From Enterobacterales bacterium CwR94 (GTDB lineage: Bacteria; Pseudomonadota; Gammaproteobacteria; Enterobacterales; Enterobacteriaceae), in contig KZ478063.1 in assembly GCA_002837195.1 (NCBI GenBank), positions 128,584 through 192,583 of the forward strand: 64,000 bases of DNA. Reading direction: 5' to 3'. A program made the translations under genes and the position numbers. Positions 35,710 to 45,423 of this stretch are shown here, in pieces. Every line of letters starts with the position of its first letter. Positions within the stretch are counted from its first letter, which is position 1. The notes below the pieces were generated by a model. That model did not search any database and was not told the origin of the DNA. It was given only the letters and a program-made list of their open reading frames with translations.

Positions 35710-38700
35710 ATGAAAATAAATAACGTGCATGATGCACGCTCAAAGGATGGCTTATTATTATCCCAGTCACCCTCGCGAAAAATGAAACTCACGGCCTGGA
35801 TGACGCTGGTTTTACAGTGCCTGACCCCCGCCAGCTTTGCCTGGATACCTGCTGTGCAGGCGGCAGAAAACACAACGCGTCAGCAAGCCACCGATATTTG
35901 GCGGCTGAAAGCCGGTGAAACGCCAGCGCAAATTGCTCAGCAATTTAATCTCACCTACGCACAGCTTGAAGCACTGAATCAACAAGCAGGATTGAAGCAA
36001 CCGCTGGATGCCCTGCGAGAAGGCGACGAAATCGCGGTACCGCGTCCTCTTGCCTGGTACCAGCAAGGGGAGTTAACGGAGCAGGAGCAGCAAGCCTATC
36101 GCGATCGTACTGCGCGTGCAGCGGAAGTGGGCAATATGCTGAGCCAGAAAAACAGTGGTCAAGCCTTTAGTCAGATGGCGCGTTCAGCGGCGGTAAATTA
36201 TGCTAACGGATCCGCCACCCAATGGCTTAATCAATTCGGTCAGGCTCAGGTCGGTATTAATCTTGATAATAATAATACGCTGAGCGGCAGTTATCTGGAT
36301 TTATTATTGCCATTATATGAAACCGAACAGGCTTTATTTTTCACCCAGTTGGGTGGCCGTGAACGCGATCACCGCTGGACCGGAAATTTGGGTATTGGCG
36401 CGCGCTATTACCACGATAACTGGATGACCGGTATTAACAGCTTTTTTGATAATGATTTCACGGGAAATAACCGCCGCGTGGGTGTGGGCGTTGAATTAGC
36501 CCGGGATTACTTCCGTCTGTCAGGTAATGGTTACTTCCGCATCACTAATTGGCATCAATCACGTGATTTTGCGGATTATGATGAGCGTCCTGCTAACGGC
36601 TATGACATTCGTACCGAAGGGTGGTTACCTGCTTACCCGCAGCTCGGAGCGTCATTGATTTATGAGCGCTATTTCGGTGATGAAGTGGCGTTATTCGGTA
36701 AAGATCAACGTCAACACGATCCACAAGCCGTAACGCTAGGGGTGAATTATACGCCTGTACCGCTTATCACGCTGGCGGCGAACCACCGTAAAGGCACGGG
36801 CGGTCACAATGATACGCAGATGAATCTGCAAGTGAACTACCGCATCGGCGACAGTTGGGATCAACTGCTCGACAGCGAACGCGTGCAAACCAGTCGCACA
36901 CTGATGGGATCGCGCTACGATCTGGTGAACCGCAATAACAACATCGTGCTGGATTATAAAAAGCAGACGTTAGTGACGGTCTCACTGCCTGCACGCATCA
37001 GTGGTCATGCGGCGGAAGTCCTTACGCTGAAGGCGCAAAGCTGGTCAAAATACCCACTCGATGCGCTCGACTGGGATGTGGCCTCGCTGATTGCCGCTGG
37101 CGGTAAAATTGTTGGCAGCGGCAAAGAGAGTTTAAGTGTATTGCTGCCTGCCTATCGCTATTCACGTCAGGGGGTACCCAATGACTATGCCATCGGTGTT
37201 ACCGCGCGTGATGTCAAAGGCAATGTCTCGCCTCGTTCGCAGAGTTGGGTGTCTGTTGAACCTGCACTGGCACAAATCGGCACCCTCGACGTCCTGAAAG
37301 ACAAGGCAATTGCCAACGGTCAGGACAGCAATCAAGTGCGAGTCACGTTGCTGGATGGGCTAGGTGCACCGCTGCCGCAGGTGGAAGTCAATTTCTCTTC
37401 CAGCGTTCAGGCTCAGCTCACGCCAGCAAAAGTCCTGAGTGATGCGCAAGGCCAGGCTGTGGTCAACCTGACCTATACCCAGTTAGGCCGTGCGCCAGTC
37501 ACGGTTACCGTCGGCGATAAACAGCAAACGGTTAACACTGAATTTACCGCTGACCGGGCGTCCGCAACCATTGATGCGGGCAGTTATGTGATAACACATA
37601 ATAACGCCTGGGCTGATGGCGGCACGGAAAATCAGGTGCAGGGGAAAGTGCTGGATAAATGGGGCCATCCCGTTGCAGATATGCCAGTCACCATCAGTGC
37701 AACCAATGGCGCACTGCCGAAAGAAACGGAAGTAAAAACTGACGTTCAGGGCATCTTCCGTGCCAGTGCCGTCAGTAAAAAAGCCGGTACTGCGGCGATA
37801 AACGCCTCGGTTAACGGTCAGCAACAGTCTTTGAATAGTCAGTTTGTGGCCGATAACGGCACCGCGACGCCAACGTTGACGCTGGTAACGGATAATCAAC
37901 TTGCTAATGAAAAAGCCTATAACCAGTTGTTAGTTAACGTGGTGGATGCCAATAACAACCCTGTTAAGGGCCAGGTGATTCAGGCGACAGCCACCAATGG
38001 TGCCGTACTGAAAGAGAAAGAAGTCACTACCGATGCCGACGGTAATGCAACCGTTTCTGTCGCATCTCGTCAGGCCGGCAAAGCCAGTGTCACGATTGAG
38101 ACCAACAGTAAGCCCCGCCAGCAGGACGTGAATTTTGTCGCAGACAGCTCAACGGCCAAGCTCGCTCAATACCGCGTTGATCAGGATGGCGCGATTGCCG
38201 ATGGCACTGTGAAGAACCGTGTGAAAGTGGTGGTTCAGGACTTATTTGGCAACCCGGTTCCCAACTTCGCCGTACAGCTCAGTGCCACGAATGGTGGCAA
38301 GCTGGATGATGAGAACCCGACTACAGACAGCCAGGGTGAAGTGCTGATGGGACTTAGTAATACTAAAGCAGGCACCACAAGTGTCAGCGCGACGGTAAAT
38401 GGTCAGTCCGATACGGTGAATACGGTATTCGTCGCCAATACTGCGACTGCCAAGATAGACAGCGCCAGCTTTGTGGTTGAGCAAGACCGCATGACGGCCA
38501 ACGGCGGGAAAAACCGTGTTGCACTGCGCGTGATTGATGCCCATGACAATCCTGTTCCTAATTACCCTGTAGGCTTTGCCGCGACGAATGGTGCGGTGCC
38601 GGATCAGGCTTCTGAGAACACGGACGATCAAGGGCGTGTAGGTATGGCGGTGACGAAAGCCACCTGGGGTGATACGTCAGTTACCGCAACGGCAAACACC

Positions 38701-39297
38701 ACATCGCTTAATAAGCCGCTGACCTTTATCGACTTTTCGGGCATCAATAACGCCAATGCTGGCGGTAGTGGCACCAGTTTCACTCTCGATAAACAGTTCC
38801 CCACCACCGCGATGGCGGGCTCTAACTTCCGCTTAATGGTGAATAATCAGGCTGCAGAGGCAGATAAGTTTACCTGGAGTAGCAATAGCGGCAGTGCAGT
38901 CACTGTGAACACACAGGGTGTTGTGACTTTTGCTTCAGAACCTGCCGATCGCCATGTTGTGATCACTGCGACGGATAAGCAGAGTGGGGCGACGTTAAGT
39001 TATGCATTTGATGTGAAATATTGGGCGTTTGTGCCAACGGGAGGCAACAATGTGTCCTTTACTGCGGCAGAGGGATTGTGTACCGCCGGTGCTGCAATAC
39101 TTCCATCACAAAATATGATTGCTCAGGGAACGGGGGTGCGAGGTGTTGGTGGGCTGTATGGCGAATGGGGAGACCTTTCTTCCAAAGTGTCAGCGCTATT
39201 CTGGTCTGACAACAGCGGCTATCACTTCCACCAGAATGATGGGCAATATCACGCTAACACCACATCAGTGTATGCAACCGTCTGCATGAAACCCTGA
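35710..39297 (+). CDS. Inverse autotransporter adhesin (intimin/invasin-like)
   Basis: This 1195-residue type Ve secreted surface protein has several clear regions. A long signal peptide ends near PAVQAAENT. A LysM-like periplasmic domain follows at about residues 60-112 (WRLKAGETPAQIAQQFNLT), then an outer-membrane beta-barrel at about 150-400 (LPLYETEQALFFTQLG and GVGVELARDYFRLSGNGY). Five Ig-like Big_1 repeats (about 515-1010) each contain a variant of DxxGNPVP, followed by a Big_2-like unit. The C-terminal lectin-like tip has two cysteines (LCTAGAA and ATVCMKP) placed like the intimin/invasin disulfide. The start is ATG 35710 with a weak ribosome site. It probably binds host or neighbouring cell surfaces. 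It replaces the E. coli neighbour yaaJ. Confidence 0.93.
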   Translation: MKINNVHDARSKDGLLLSQSPSRKMKLTAWMTLVLQCLTPASFAWIPAVQAAENTTRQQATDIWRLKAGETPAQIAQQFNLTYAQLEALNQQAGLKQPLDALREGDEIAVPRPLAWYQQGELTEQEQQAYRDRTARAAEVGNMLSQKNSGQAFSQMARSAAVNYANGSATQWLNQFGQAQVGINLDNNNTLSGSYLDLLLPLYETEQALFFTQLGGRERDHRWTGNLGIGARYYHDNWMTGINSFFDNDFTGNNRRVGVGVELARDYFRLSGNGYFRITNWHQSRDFADYDERPANGYDIRTEGWLPAYPQLGASLIYERYFGDEVALFGKDQRQHDPQAVTLGVNYTPVPLITLAANHRKGTGGHNDTQMNLQVNYRIGDSWDQLLDSERVQTSRTLMGSRYDLVNRNNNIVLDYKKQTLVTVSLPARISGHAAEVLTLKAQSWSKYPLDALDWDVASLIAAGGKIVGSGKESLSVLLPAYRYSRQGVPNDYAIGVTARDVKGNVSPRSQSWVSVEPALAQIGTLDVLKDKAIANGQDSNQVRVTLLDGLGAPLPQVEVNFSSSVQAQLTPAKVLSDAQGQAVVNLTYTQLGRAPVTVTVGDKQQTVNTEFTADRASATIDAGSYVITHNNAWADGGTENQVQGKVLDKWGHPVADMPVTISATNGALPKETEVKTDVQGIFRASAVSKKAGTAAINASVNGQQQSLNSQFVADNGTATPTLTLVTDNQLANEKAYNQLLVNVVDANNNPVKGQVIQATATNGAVLKEKEVTTDADGNATVSVASRQAGKASVTIETNSKPRQQDVNFVADSSTAKLAQYRVDQDGAIADGTVKNRVKVVVQDLFGNPVPNFAVQLSATNGGKLDDENPTTDSQGEVLMGLSNTKAGTTSVSATVNGQSDTVNTVFVANTATAKIDSASFVVEQDRMTANGGKNRVALRVIDAHDNPVPNYPVGFAATNGAVPDQASENTDDQGRVGMAVTKATWGDTSVTATANTTSLNKPLTFIDFSGINNANAGGSGTSFTLDKQFPTTAMAGSNFRLMVNNQAAEADKFTWSSNSGSAVTVNTQGVVTFASEPADRHVVITATDKQSGATLSYAFDVKYWAFVPTGGNNVSFTAAEGLCTAGAAILPSQNMIAQGTGVRGVGGLYGEWGDLSSKVSALFWSDNSGYHFHQNDGQYHANTTSVYATVCMKP

Positions 39298-39305
39298 TTT
39301 TTAAT

Positions 39306-39329
39306 GAGGCAGCCTGGCTGCCTCTTTTT
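39306..39329 (+). terminator. Terminator of the adhesin gene
   Basis: GAGGCAGCC-T-GGCTGCCTC stem followed by five T, starting nine bases after the stop. Confidence 0.85.
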
Positions 39330-39436
39330 CGTTTGGTGTGATCGATTCAGCCATGCCTTGCGCCGCAAGTTTCGCGTGATATTATCCGGGGTAGCATTTT
39401 CAACACCCTCACCCAAACCTTGATGAGAATGACAAA

Positions 39437-40390
39437 ATGACGGACAAACTTACTTCCCTGCGTCAGCTGACCACCGTAGTTGCCGACACCGGTGACATTG
39501 CAGCAATGAAGCTGTACCAGCCGCAGGATGCTACAACGAACCCCTCCCTGATTCTGAACGCTGCGCAAATTCCTGAGTATCGCAAGTTGATCGACGAAGC
39601 GATTGCCTGGGCGCGCGAGCAGAGCAGCAATAAAGAAGAGCAAGTTCAGTTCACTTCTGACAAATTAGCCGTCAATATCGGTCTGGAAATTCTGAAATTG
39701 ATCCCAGGCCGTATCTCTACCGAAGTGGATGCACGTCTGTCCTATGACACCGAAGGCAGCATTGCGAAAGCGCGCAGCCTGATCAAACTGTACAACGATG
39801 CAGGCATTAGCAACGACCGTATCCTGATCAAACTGGCTTCTACCTGGCAGGGCATCCGCGCTGCTGAGCAGCTGGAAAAAGAAGGCATCAACTGTAACCT
39901 GACGCTGCTGTTCTCCTTCGCGCAGGCGCGTGCATGTGCTGAAGCAGGCGTGTTCCTGATTTCACCTTTCGTGGGTCGAATTCTTGACTGGTACAAAGCG
40001 AACACGGATAAGAAAGAGTACGCGGCACATGAAGATCCAGGCGTGGTTTCTGTTTCTGAAATCTACCAGTACTACAAGCAGCATGGCTACGAAACCGTGG
40101 TTATGGGTGCGAGCTTCCGTAACGTCGGTGAAATCATCGAACTGGCCGGTTGCGACCGTTTAACCATTTCCCCGAACCTGCTGAAAGAGCTGGCAGAGAG
40201 CGAAGGGGCGGTTGAGCGCAAGCTGTCCTTCACCGGTGAAGTGAAAGCACGTCCAGCGAAAATGACCGAGTCTGAGTTCCTGTGGCAGCATAACCAGGAT
40301 CCAATGGCGGTGGCTAAGCTGGCGGAAGGTATCCGTAATTTTGCCGTGGATCAGGGCAAGCTCGAGAAGATGATCGCCGATCTGCTGTAA
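39437..40390 (+). CDS. talB: Transaldolase B
   Basis: Transaldolase transfers a dihydroxyacetone unit in the non-oxidative pentose phosphate pathway. The 317 residues equal E. coli TalB. The Schiff-base lysine is in [17 protein letters not shown] (about residue 132). [10 protein letters not shown] at the N-terminus and [19 protein letters not shown] are signature segments. The start is ATG 39437. A perfect eleven-base hairpin follows the stop. Confidence 0.97.
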   Translation: MTDKLTSLRQLTTVVADTGDIAAMKLYQPQDATTNPSLILNAAQIPEYRKLIDEAIAWAREQSSNKEEQVQFTSDKLAVNIGLEILKLIPGRISTEVDARLSYDTEGSIAKARSLIKLYNDAGISNDRILIKLASTWQGIRAAEQLEKEGINCNLTLLFSFAQARACAEAGVFLISPFVGRILDWYKANTDKKEYAAHEDPGVVSVSEIYQYYKQHGYETVVMGASFRNVGEIIELAGCDRLTISPNLLKELAESEGAVERKLSFTGEVKARPAKMTESEFLWQHNQDPMAVAKLAEGIRNFAVDQGKLEKMIADLL

Positions 40391-40398
40391 TTTTTGCC

Positions 40399-40423
40399 TC
40401 CCGTGATCGTTTCGATCACGGGA
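40399..40423 (+). terminator. Hairpin after talB
   Basis: A perfect eleven-base stem TCCCGTGATCG/CGATCACGGGA with a TTT loop. No T-run follows, so it may be mRNA 3'-end protection or inefficient termination before mog. Confidence 0.6.
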
Positions 40424-40528
40424 TATTCCCTCTGTTGTGCAGCCCGCCTTGCTATCGTGTATCCTCTCTGCAATCCCTTTTCACGATCGACTTTTCCGAT
40501 CCCTATTTATTTTTGCAGCGATAACACT

Positions 40529-41110
40529 ATGGACACTCTACGAATTGGTCTTATTTCCGTTTCTGACCGCGCCACGAACGGCATTTACCAGGATCAGGGC
40601 ATCCCGGCATTAGAGGCGTGGCTTACCCGCGCTTTAGCATCGCCTTTTGCGTTAGAAAGCCGACTGGTACCTGATGAGCAACCCCTGATTGAACAAGCTA
40701 TTTGTGAATTAGTGGATGAGCGTTTTTGCCATCTGGTTTTAACCACTGGCGGTACGGGGCCTGCACGCCGTGATGTGACGCCCGATGCGACCTTAGCGAT
40801 TGCCGATCGTGAAATGCCGGGCTTTGGCGAGCAGATGCGCCAAATCAGTCTGCATTTTGTGCCCACTGCGATTCTCTCGCGCCAGGTCGGTGTGATCCGT
40901 AAACAATCATTGGTGCTGAATCTTCCGGGACAGCCGAAATCTATCCAGGAAACACTGGAGGGTTTAAAAGATGCCGCGGGAAAGGTGATGGTGCACGGTA
41001 TTTTCGCCAGTGTGCCGTACTGCATTCAATTGCTGGAAGGCCCTTATGTTGAAACGCATGATGACGTGGTCGCTGCTTTTCGCCCCAAAAGCGCCCGCCG
41101 CGAGCGCTAA
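40529..41110 (+). CDS. mog: Molybdopterin adenylyltransferase Mog
   Basis: Mog adenylylates molybdopterin before molybdate insertion. The 193-residue protein is a MoaB/Mog-fold enzyme with RIGLISVSDRA at the N-terminus, LTTGGTGPARRDVTPDAT as the MPT-binding loop and LVLNLPGQPKSIQETL near the C-terminus. The start is ATG 40529; the open frame back to 40394 crosses the talB hairpin and lacks similarity. It is next to talB as in E. coli. Confidence 0.95.
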   Translation: MDTLRIGLISVSDRATNGIYQDQGIPALEAWLTRALASPFALESRLVPDEQPLIEQAICELVDERFCHLVLTTGGTGPARRDVTPDATLAIADREMPGFGEQMRQISLHFVPTAILSRQVGVIRKQSLVLNLPGQPKSIQETLEGLKDAAGKVMVHGIFASVPYCIQLLEGPYVETHDDVVAAFRPKSARRER

Positions 41111-41202
41111 GTTGTAGCCTGGCATTGCCAGTGTTGTAACGCCCGCTTTACGCTATATACTGGGAGCAAAATATCGTTCCCTCTGGACACTGGCAATATA
41201 TT

Positions 41203-42513
41203 ATGGAATCCCCTGCATCTCGTCGTTTGACGCCCCAGGATTATAAAACGTTATCCCTGGCCGCCCTTGGCGGTGCGTTAGAGTTTTACGACTTCATTAT
41301 TTTTGTCTTCTTCGCCGCCGTGATTGGCGAGCTCTTCTTTCCGGCTGACATCCCCGAATGGCTGCGCCAGCTACAAACGTTTGGCATTTTTGCGGCGGGA
41401 TATTTAGCGCGGCCTTTGGGTGGCATTGTGATGGCGCACTTTGGCGATCGCGTAGGCCGCAAGAAGATGTTTACCTTAAGTATTCTGTTAATGGCACTGC
41501 CAACGCTGGCCATTGGTTTGTTACCCACCTATGCCACATGGGGCATTGTCGCCCCGATTTTGCTGCTTTTAATGCGTGTGCTGCAAGGTGCCGCGATTGG
41601 CGGTGAAGTGCCTGGCGCATGGGTGTTTGTCGCAGAACATGTTCCGGCCCGGCGTATTGGTATTGCCTGCGGTACCCTAACCGCAGGGCTCACAGTGGGC
41701 ATTTTGCTGGGTTCCGTGGTGGCGACGCTGGTGAATACCAGTATGACGCAGGCGGTGATTCATGATGGTGGCTGGCGTATTCCTTTCTTTATCGGCGGTG
41801 TATTTGGCCTGATAGCCATGTATTTACGCCGTTGGTTGCAGGAAACACCGGTATTTGTGGCGATGCAGCAACATAAAGCACTCGCCGAAGAGCTGCCGAT
41901 CAAAACCGTTGTCACTCAGCATAAAAAGGCGGTCGTGATTTCAATGCTACTGACCTGGTTGCTGTCAGCCTGCATTGTGGTGGTGATTTTGATGTCACCG
42001 GTCTGGCTGCAAAAACAGCACGGTATTGCACCTGCGTTGACTCTGCAGGCCAATAGCATTGCGACCATCATGTTGTGTATTGGGTGTTTGCTTGCCGGTT
42101 TAGCCGCAGACAAGTTTGGTGCCAGTAAAACATTGATTGTTGGCAGCCTCTGTCTGGCCGTTTCCAGTTGGGTGTTCTACCACTTCTCGGCTCGCTATCC
42201 CGAGGAACTGTTTTTATTGTACGGTTTGGCTGGGTTGGGTGTCGGCGTGGTGGGGGCTGTGCCCTATGTCATGGTGCGGGCCTTTCCTGCGGAAGTGCGT
42301 TTTACAGGTTTATCCTTTTCTTACAATCTCTCCTACGCCATTTTTGGTGGGCTCACGCCCATTTTCGTGACCGTCATGATGAGCGTTTCTTCGCTGGCTC
42401 CTGCCTGGTATGTGCTGGCACTGGCGCTGGTGGGTGTAGCGGTAGGATTGTGGCTGCGTCAGGATATCAGCCATGCTGATGCGCTACCGGAAGCCCCGGT
42501 TCAGCAGCCTTAA
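41203..42513 (+). CDS. MHS-family MFS transporter
   Basis: This 436-residue protein has about twelve hydrophobic helices and belongs to the metabolite:H+ symporter branch of the major facilitator superfamily. The N-terminal LGGALEFYDFIIFVF matches the LG.xxExYDF pattern of ProP/KgtP-like carriers, and the loop between helices 2 and 3 has FGDRVGRKKMF. The substrate cannot be inferred; compatible solutes and carboxylates are typical for the branch. It lies between mog and satP and is not in the E. coli interval. It ends at a strong bidirectional terminator. Confidence 0.87.
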   Translation: MESPASRRLTPQDYKTLSLAALGGALEFYDFIIFVFFAAVIGELFFPADIPEWLRQLQTFGIFAAGYLARPLGGIVMAHFGDRVGRKKMFTLSILLMALPTLAIGLLPTYATWGIVAPILLLLMRVLQGAAIGGEVPGAWVFVAEHVPARRIGIACGTLTAGLTVGILLGSVVATLVNTSMTQAVIHDGGWRIPFFIGGVFGLIAMYLRRWLQETPVFVAMQQHKALAEELPIKTVVTQHKKAVVISMLLTWLLSACIVVVILMSPVWLQKQHGIAPALTLQANSIATIMLCIGCLLAGLAADKFGASKTLIVGSLCLAVSSWVFYHFSARYPEELFLLYGLAGLGVGVVGAVPYVMVRAFPAEVRFTGLSFSYNLSYAIFGGLTPIFVTVMMSVSSLAPAWYVLALALVGVAVGLWLRQDISHADALPEAPVQQP

Positions 42514-42517
42514 AACA

Positions 42518-42544
42518 ACAACGCGGAGCCAGGCTCCGCGTTGT
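42518..42544. terminator. Bidirectional terminator between the MFS gene and satP
   Basis: A twelve-base stem ACAACGCGGAGC/GCTCCGCGTTGT with a tight loop between convergent genes. No strong T-run. Confidence 0.75.
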
Positions 42545-42554
42545 GCTTATCGAT

Positions 42555-43121
42555 TTAGCGTTTTTCGCCAATCGGCAGTACCGTACGGCCAAACTTTTCG
42601 TTCAGCACTTCGCCCATTGCCAAATAGAAAGCACTGGAACCACAAACGATACCCACCCAGCCAGCAATACGGACCAGGGCAGGGTTATCGATCAGGTGAC
42701 CGATTGCCAACAGTGCGAACAGCACGGTCAAACTGGCAAACACAAATTGCAGCATCTTAGGGGCCTGCAGCGTACCAAAGAACAAGAACAGGGTGAAAAT
42801 GCCCCACAGTCCCAGGTAAGCGCCCAGGAAGTGGCTATCTGCCGCTTCAGCCAGACCCAATTTTGGCAACAGCAGAATCGCCACTAACGTCAGCCAGAAG
42901 CTGCCGTAGGAGGTAAATGCGGTCAGACCAAATGTGTTGCCTTTCTTGTATTCCAGCAGACCTGCAAAAATCTGTGCAATACCGCCGTAGAAAATGCCCA
43001 TGGACAAAATAATGACGTCCATTGGGAACACACCAATGTTGTGAATGTTAAGCAGAATGGTGGTCATGCCGAAGCCCATCAAACCTAACGGAGCGGGGTT
43101 AGCCAACGTCGTGTTGCCCAT
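42555..43121 (-). CDS. satP: Succinate-acetate/proton symporter SatP
   Basis: SatP (YaaH) imports acetate and succinate. The 188-residue, six-helix protein carries the AceTr signature NPAPLGLMGFGMTTILLN near the N-terminus and the constriction-region segment GGIAQIFAGLLEYKKGNTFG. Length equals E. coli SatP. The start is ATG 43121 after TGAGGA. It is divergent from dnaK. Confidence 0.95.
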   Translation of the reverse strand: MGNTTLANPAPLGLMGFGMTTILLNIHNIGVFPMDVIILSMGIFYGGIAQIFAGLLEYKKGNTFGLTAFTSYGSFWLTLVAILLLPKLGLAEAADSHFLGAYLGLWGIFTLFLFFGTLQAPKMLQFVFASLTVLFALLAIGHLIDNPALVRIAGWVGIVCGSSAFYLAMGEVLNEKFGRTVLPIGEKR

Positions 43122-43269
43122 AATTCCTCAGAAAAATTAAATAAAATCCCAGTGGTAAAATAGCCCGTTTTCTAAACAAGAGATGAACGGGCGCAGCATC
43201 ATAATCAGGCGCAATCATGTCGTCTATGATCTGAACAGGTTTCAAATAAAATTTTTTTTCGCTTTAACC

Positions 43270-43297
43270 CTTGATGCCCTCAGATGTGACCCCATTT
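43270..43297 (+). promoter_or_regulatory. Sigma-32 promoter P1 of dnaKJ
   Basis: CTTGATG, then exactly 13 bases, then CCCCATTT, an excellent match to the heat-shock consensus CTTGAAA-N13-CCCCATNT. The position matches E. coli dnaK P1. Confidence 0.9.
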
Positions 43298-43344
43298 TCT
43301 TGTCATCCAGCGATGAGGCAAACGAAAAAAAGTGTGGCTGCGAA

Positions 43345-43372
43345 CTTGAAATGTGCAAGCGCGCCCTCATTA
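43345..43372 (+). promoter_or_regulatory. Sigma-32 promoter P2 of dnaKJ
   Basis: CTTGAAA, 13 bases, CCTCATTA. The -35 is perfect and the -10 has one cytosine changed. It lies about 45 bases before the dnaK start, as in E. coli P2. Confidence 0.82.
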
Positions 43373-43416
43373 AAGTCTCATCAAGAATGAAACAAATTTA
43401 AGTGGGAGATGTTTAG

Positions 43417-45321
43417 ATGGGTAAGATTATTGGTATTGACTTGGGTACAACCAACTCTTGTGTAGCGATTATGGACGGCACCAAAGCACGCGTGCTGGAA
43501 AACGCCGAGGGCGATCGCACCACGCCGTCAATTATTGCCTACACGCAAGACGGTGAAACGCTGGTCGGTCAACCTGCCAAGCGTCAGGCTGTTACCAACC
43601 CGCAGAACACCCTGTTCGCCATCAAGCGTTTGATTGGCCGTCGTTTCCAGGACGAAGAAGTGCAGCGTGATATTAAAATCATGCCATACAAAATTACCGG
43701 TTCTGACAACGGTGATGCCTGGTTAGAAGTGAAAGGCCAGAAAATGGCACCGCCGCAGATCTCTGCTGAAGTGCTGAAAAAAATGAAAAAAACCGCCGAG
43801 GATTTCCTGGGCGAGCCGGTTACCGAAGCGGTAATCACTGTTCCTGCCTACTTTAACGATGCGCAGCGTCAGGCAACCAAAGACGCAGGCCGCATCGCGG
43901 GTCTGGAAGTCAAACGTATCATTAACGAACCGACCGCAGCGGCGCTGGCGTACGGTTTGGATAAAGGCCAGGGCAACCGCACTATCGCGGTTTATGACCT
44001 GGGCGGCGGTACTTTCGATATCTCCATCATCGAAATCGATGAAGTTGATGGTGAAAAAACCTTTGAAGTACTGGCCACCAACGGTGACACCCACTTAGGT
44101 GGTGAAGACTTTGACAGCCGTCTGATCAACTACCTGGTTGCCGAGTTCAAGAAAGATCAAGGTATCGATCTGCACAACGATCCACTGGCGATGCAGCGTC
44201 TGAAAGAAGCGGCAGAGAAAGCGAAAATTGAGCTGTCCTCTGCACAGCAGACCGACGTTAACCTGCCGTACATCACGGCAGATGCAACCGGTCCTAAGCA
44301 CCTGAACATCAAAGTGACCCGTGCCAAACTGGAATCACTGGTTGAAGACCTGGTGACACGTTCTATTGAACCACTGAAAGTGGCTCTGCAAGATGCGGGT
44401 CTGTCTGTGTCTGACATCAACGACGTTATCCTGGTCGGTGGTCAAACCCGTATGCCAATGGTTCAGGCGAAAGTGACGGAGTTCTTTGGTAAAGAACCAC
44501 GTAAAGACGTGAACCCAGATGAAGCGGTTGCAGTAGGTGCGGCGGTTCAAGGCGGCGTATTGGCCGGTGATGTTAAAGACGTTCTGCTGCTGGACGTGAC
44601 GCCACTGTCTCTGGGTATCGAGACCATGGGCGGCGTGATGACGGCGTTGATCAGCAAAAACACCACCATTCCAACCAAGCACAGCCAGGTATTCTCGACG
44701 GCAGAAGATAACCAGTCTGCCGTGACGATCCATGTGCTGCAGGGCGAGCGTAAGCGTTCTGGCGATAACAAATCGCTGGGCCAGTTCAACCTGGACGGCA
44801 TTGGCAATGCACCGCGCGGTATGCCGCAAATCGAAGTCACCTTCGACATCGATGCTGACGGTATTTTGCATGTATCTGCGAAAGACAAAAACAGCGGCAA
44901 AGAGCAGAAAATCACCATCAAAGCCTCTTCTGGTTTGAGCGACGATGAAGTCGAAAAAATGGTGCGTGATGCCGAAGCAAATGCTGAATCTGACCGTAAA
45001 TTCGAAGAGCTGGTGCAGGCGCGCAACCAGGGCGATCAGATTGCCCACAGCACGCGCAAGCAACTGGATGAAGCAGGCGACAAGCTGTCTGCTGATGACA
45101 AAGCACCTATCGAAGCGGCATTGGCTGAGCTGAATACTGCACTGCGTGGTGAAGACAAAGCGGAAATCGAAGCCAAAATGCAGGCGTTGATGGAAGTGTC
45201 AGGCAAGCTCATGGAAGCGGCGCAGGGCCAGCCTGGCGCAGCAGACGCGGGTGACGCTTCAGCGCAAAAAGACGATGACGTTGTTGACGCTGAGTTCGAA
45301 GAAGTTAAAGACAAAAAATAA
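43417..45321 (+). CDS. dnaK: Chaperone protein DnaK (Hsp70)
   Basis: DnaK is the ATP-dependent chaperone for nascent and stressed proteins, working with DnaJ and GrpE, and it controls sigma-32. The 634 residues have an ATPase domain ([28 protein letters not shown] and the phosphate loop [16 protein letters not shown]). The substrate-binding domain begins after [18 protein letters not shown], and the C-terminus is acidic, ending [15 protein letters not shown]. The start is ATG 43417. A long opposite-strand open frame inside it is a well-known artefact of hsp70 genes. Confidence 0.98.
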   Translation: MGKIIGIDLGTTNSCVAIMDGTKARVLENAEGDRTTPSIIAYTQDGETLVGQPAKRQAVTNPQNTLFAIKRLIGRRFQDEEVQRDIKIMPYKITGSDNGDAWLEVKGQKMAPPQISAEVLKKMKKTAEDFLGEPVTEAVITVPAYFNDAQRQATKDAGRIAGLEVKRIINEPTAAALAYGLDKGQGNRTIAVYDLGGGTFDISIIEIDEVDGEKTFEVLATNGDTHLGGEDFDSRLINYLVAEFKKDQGIDLHNDPLAMQRLKEAAEKAKIELSSAQQTDVNLPYITADATGPKHLNIKVTRAKLESLVEDLVTRSIEPLKVALQDAGLSVSDINDVILVGGQTRMPMVQAKVTEFFGKEPRKDVNPDEAVAVGAAVQGGVLAGDVKDVLLLDVTPLSLGIETMGGVMTALISKNTTIPTKHSQVFSTAEDNQSAVTIHVLQGERKRSGDNKSLGQFNLDGIGNAPRGMPQIEVTFDIDADGILHVSAKDKNSGKEQKITIKASSGLSDDEVEKMVRDAEANAESDRKFEELVQARNQGDQIAHSTRKQLDEAGDKLSADDKAPIEAALAELNTALRGEDKAEIEAKMQALMEVSGKLMEAAQGQPGAADAGDASAQKDDDVVDAEFEEVKDKK

Positions 45322-45338
45322 TCGCCCCCTAACGGGCG

Positions 45339-45397
45339 CGGTGCCTGACAAGGCACCGTTTACCAGCACGGGCGCGGAGTTTACTCCTCGCCCGTGC
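45339..45397 (+). ncRNA. Two hairpins in the dnaK-dnaJ gap
   Basis: CGGTGCCT/AGGCACCG (45339-45346, 45351-45358) and a longer GCACGGGCG stem (45366-45397, one mismatch) fill the 102-base gap. No T-run follows. In E. coli the same gap produces the tpke11 RNA, so a processed stable RNA or an mRNA-stability element is plausible. No sequence match to tpke11 was established. Confidence 0.4.
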
Positions 45398-45423
45398 ACG
45401 TATGTAAGGGCTGGATAAAAAAA

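Noticed and set aside
37260-38730. Periodic repeats that could be tandem DNA repeats
   Set aside because: They are diverged Big_1 protein domains inside the adhesin and not identical DNA repeats.
40394-40528. An N-terminal extension of mog
   Set aside because: It would translate the talB hairpin; similarity starts at ATG 40529.
43183-43401. A 72-codon frame upstream of dnaK
   Set aside because: It runs across both sigma-32 promoters and ends next to the dnaK ribosome site, so it cannot be a separate conserved gene.
44335-45063. A 242-codon open frame antisense to dnaK
   Set aside because: Long antisense frames are a known artefact of hsp70 codon usage. It has no ribosome site or family similarity.
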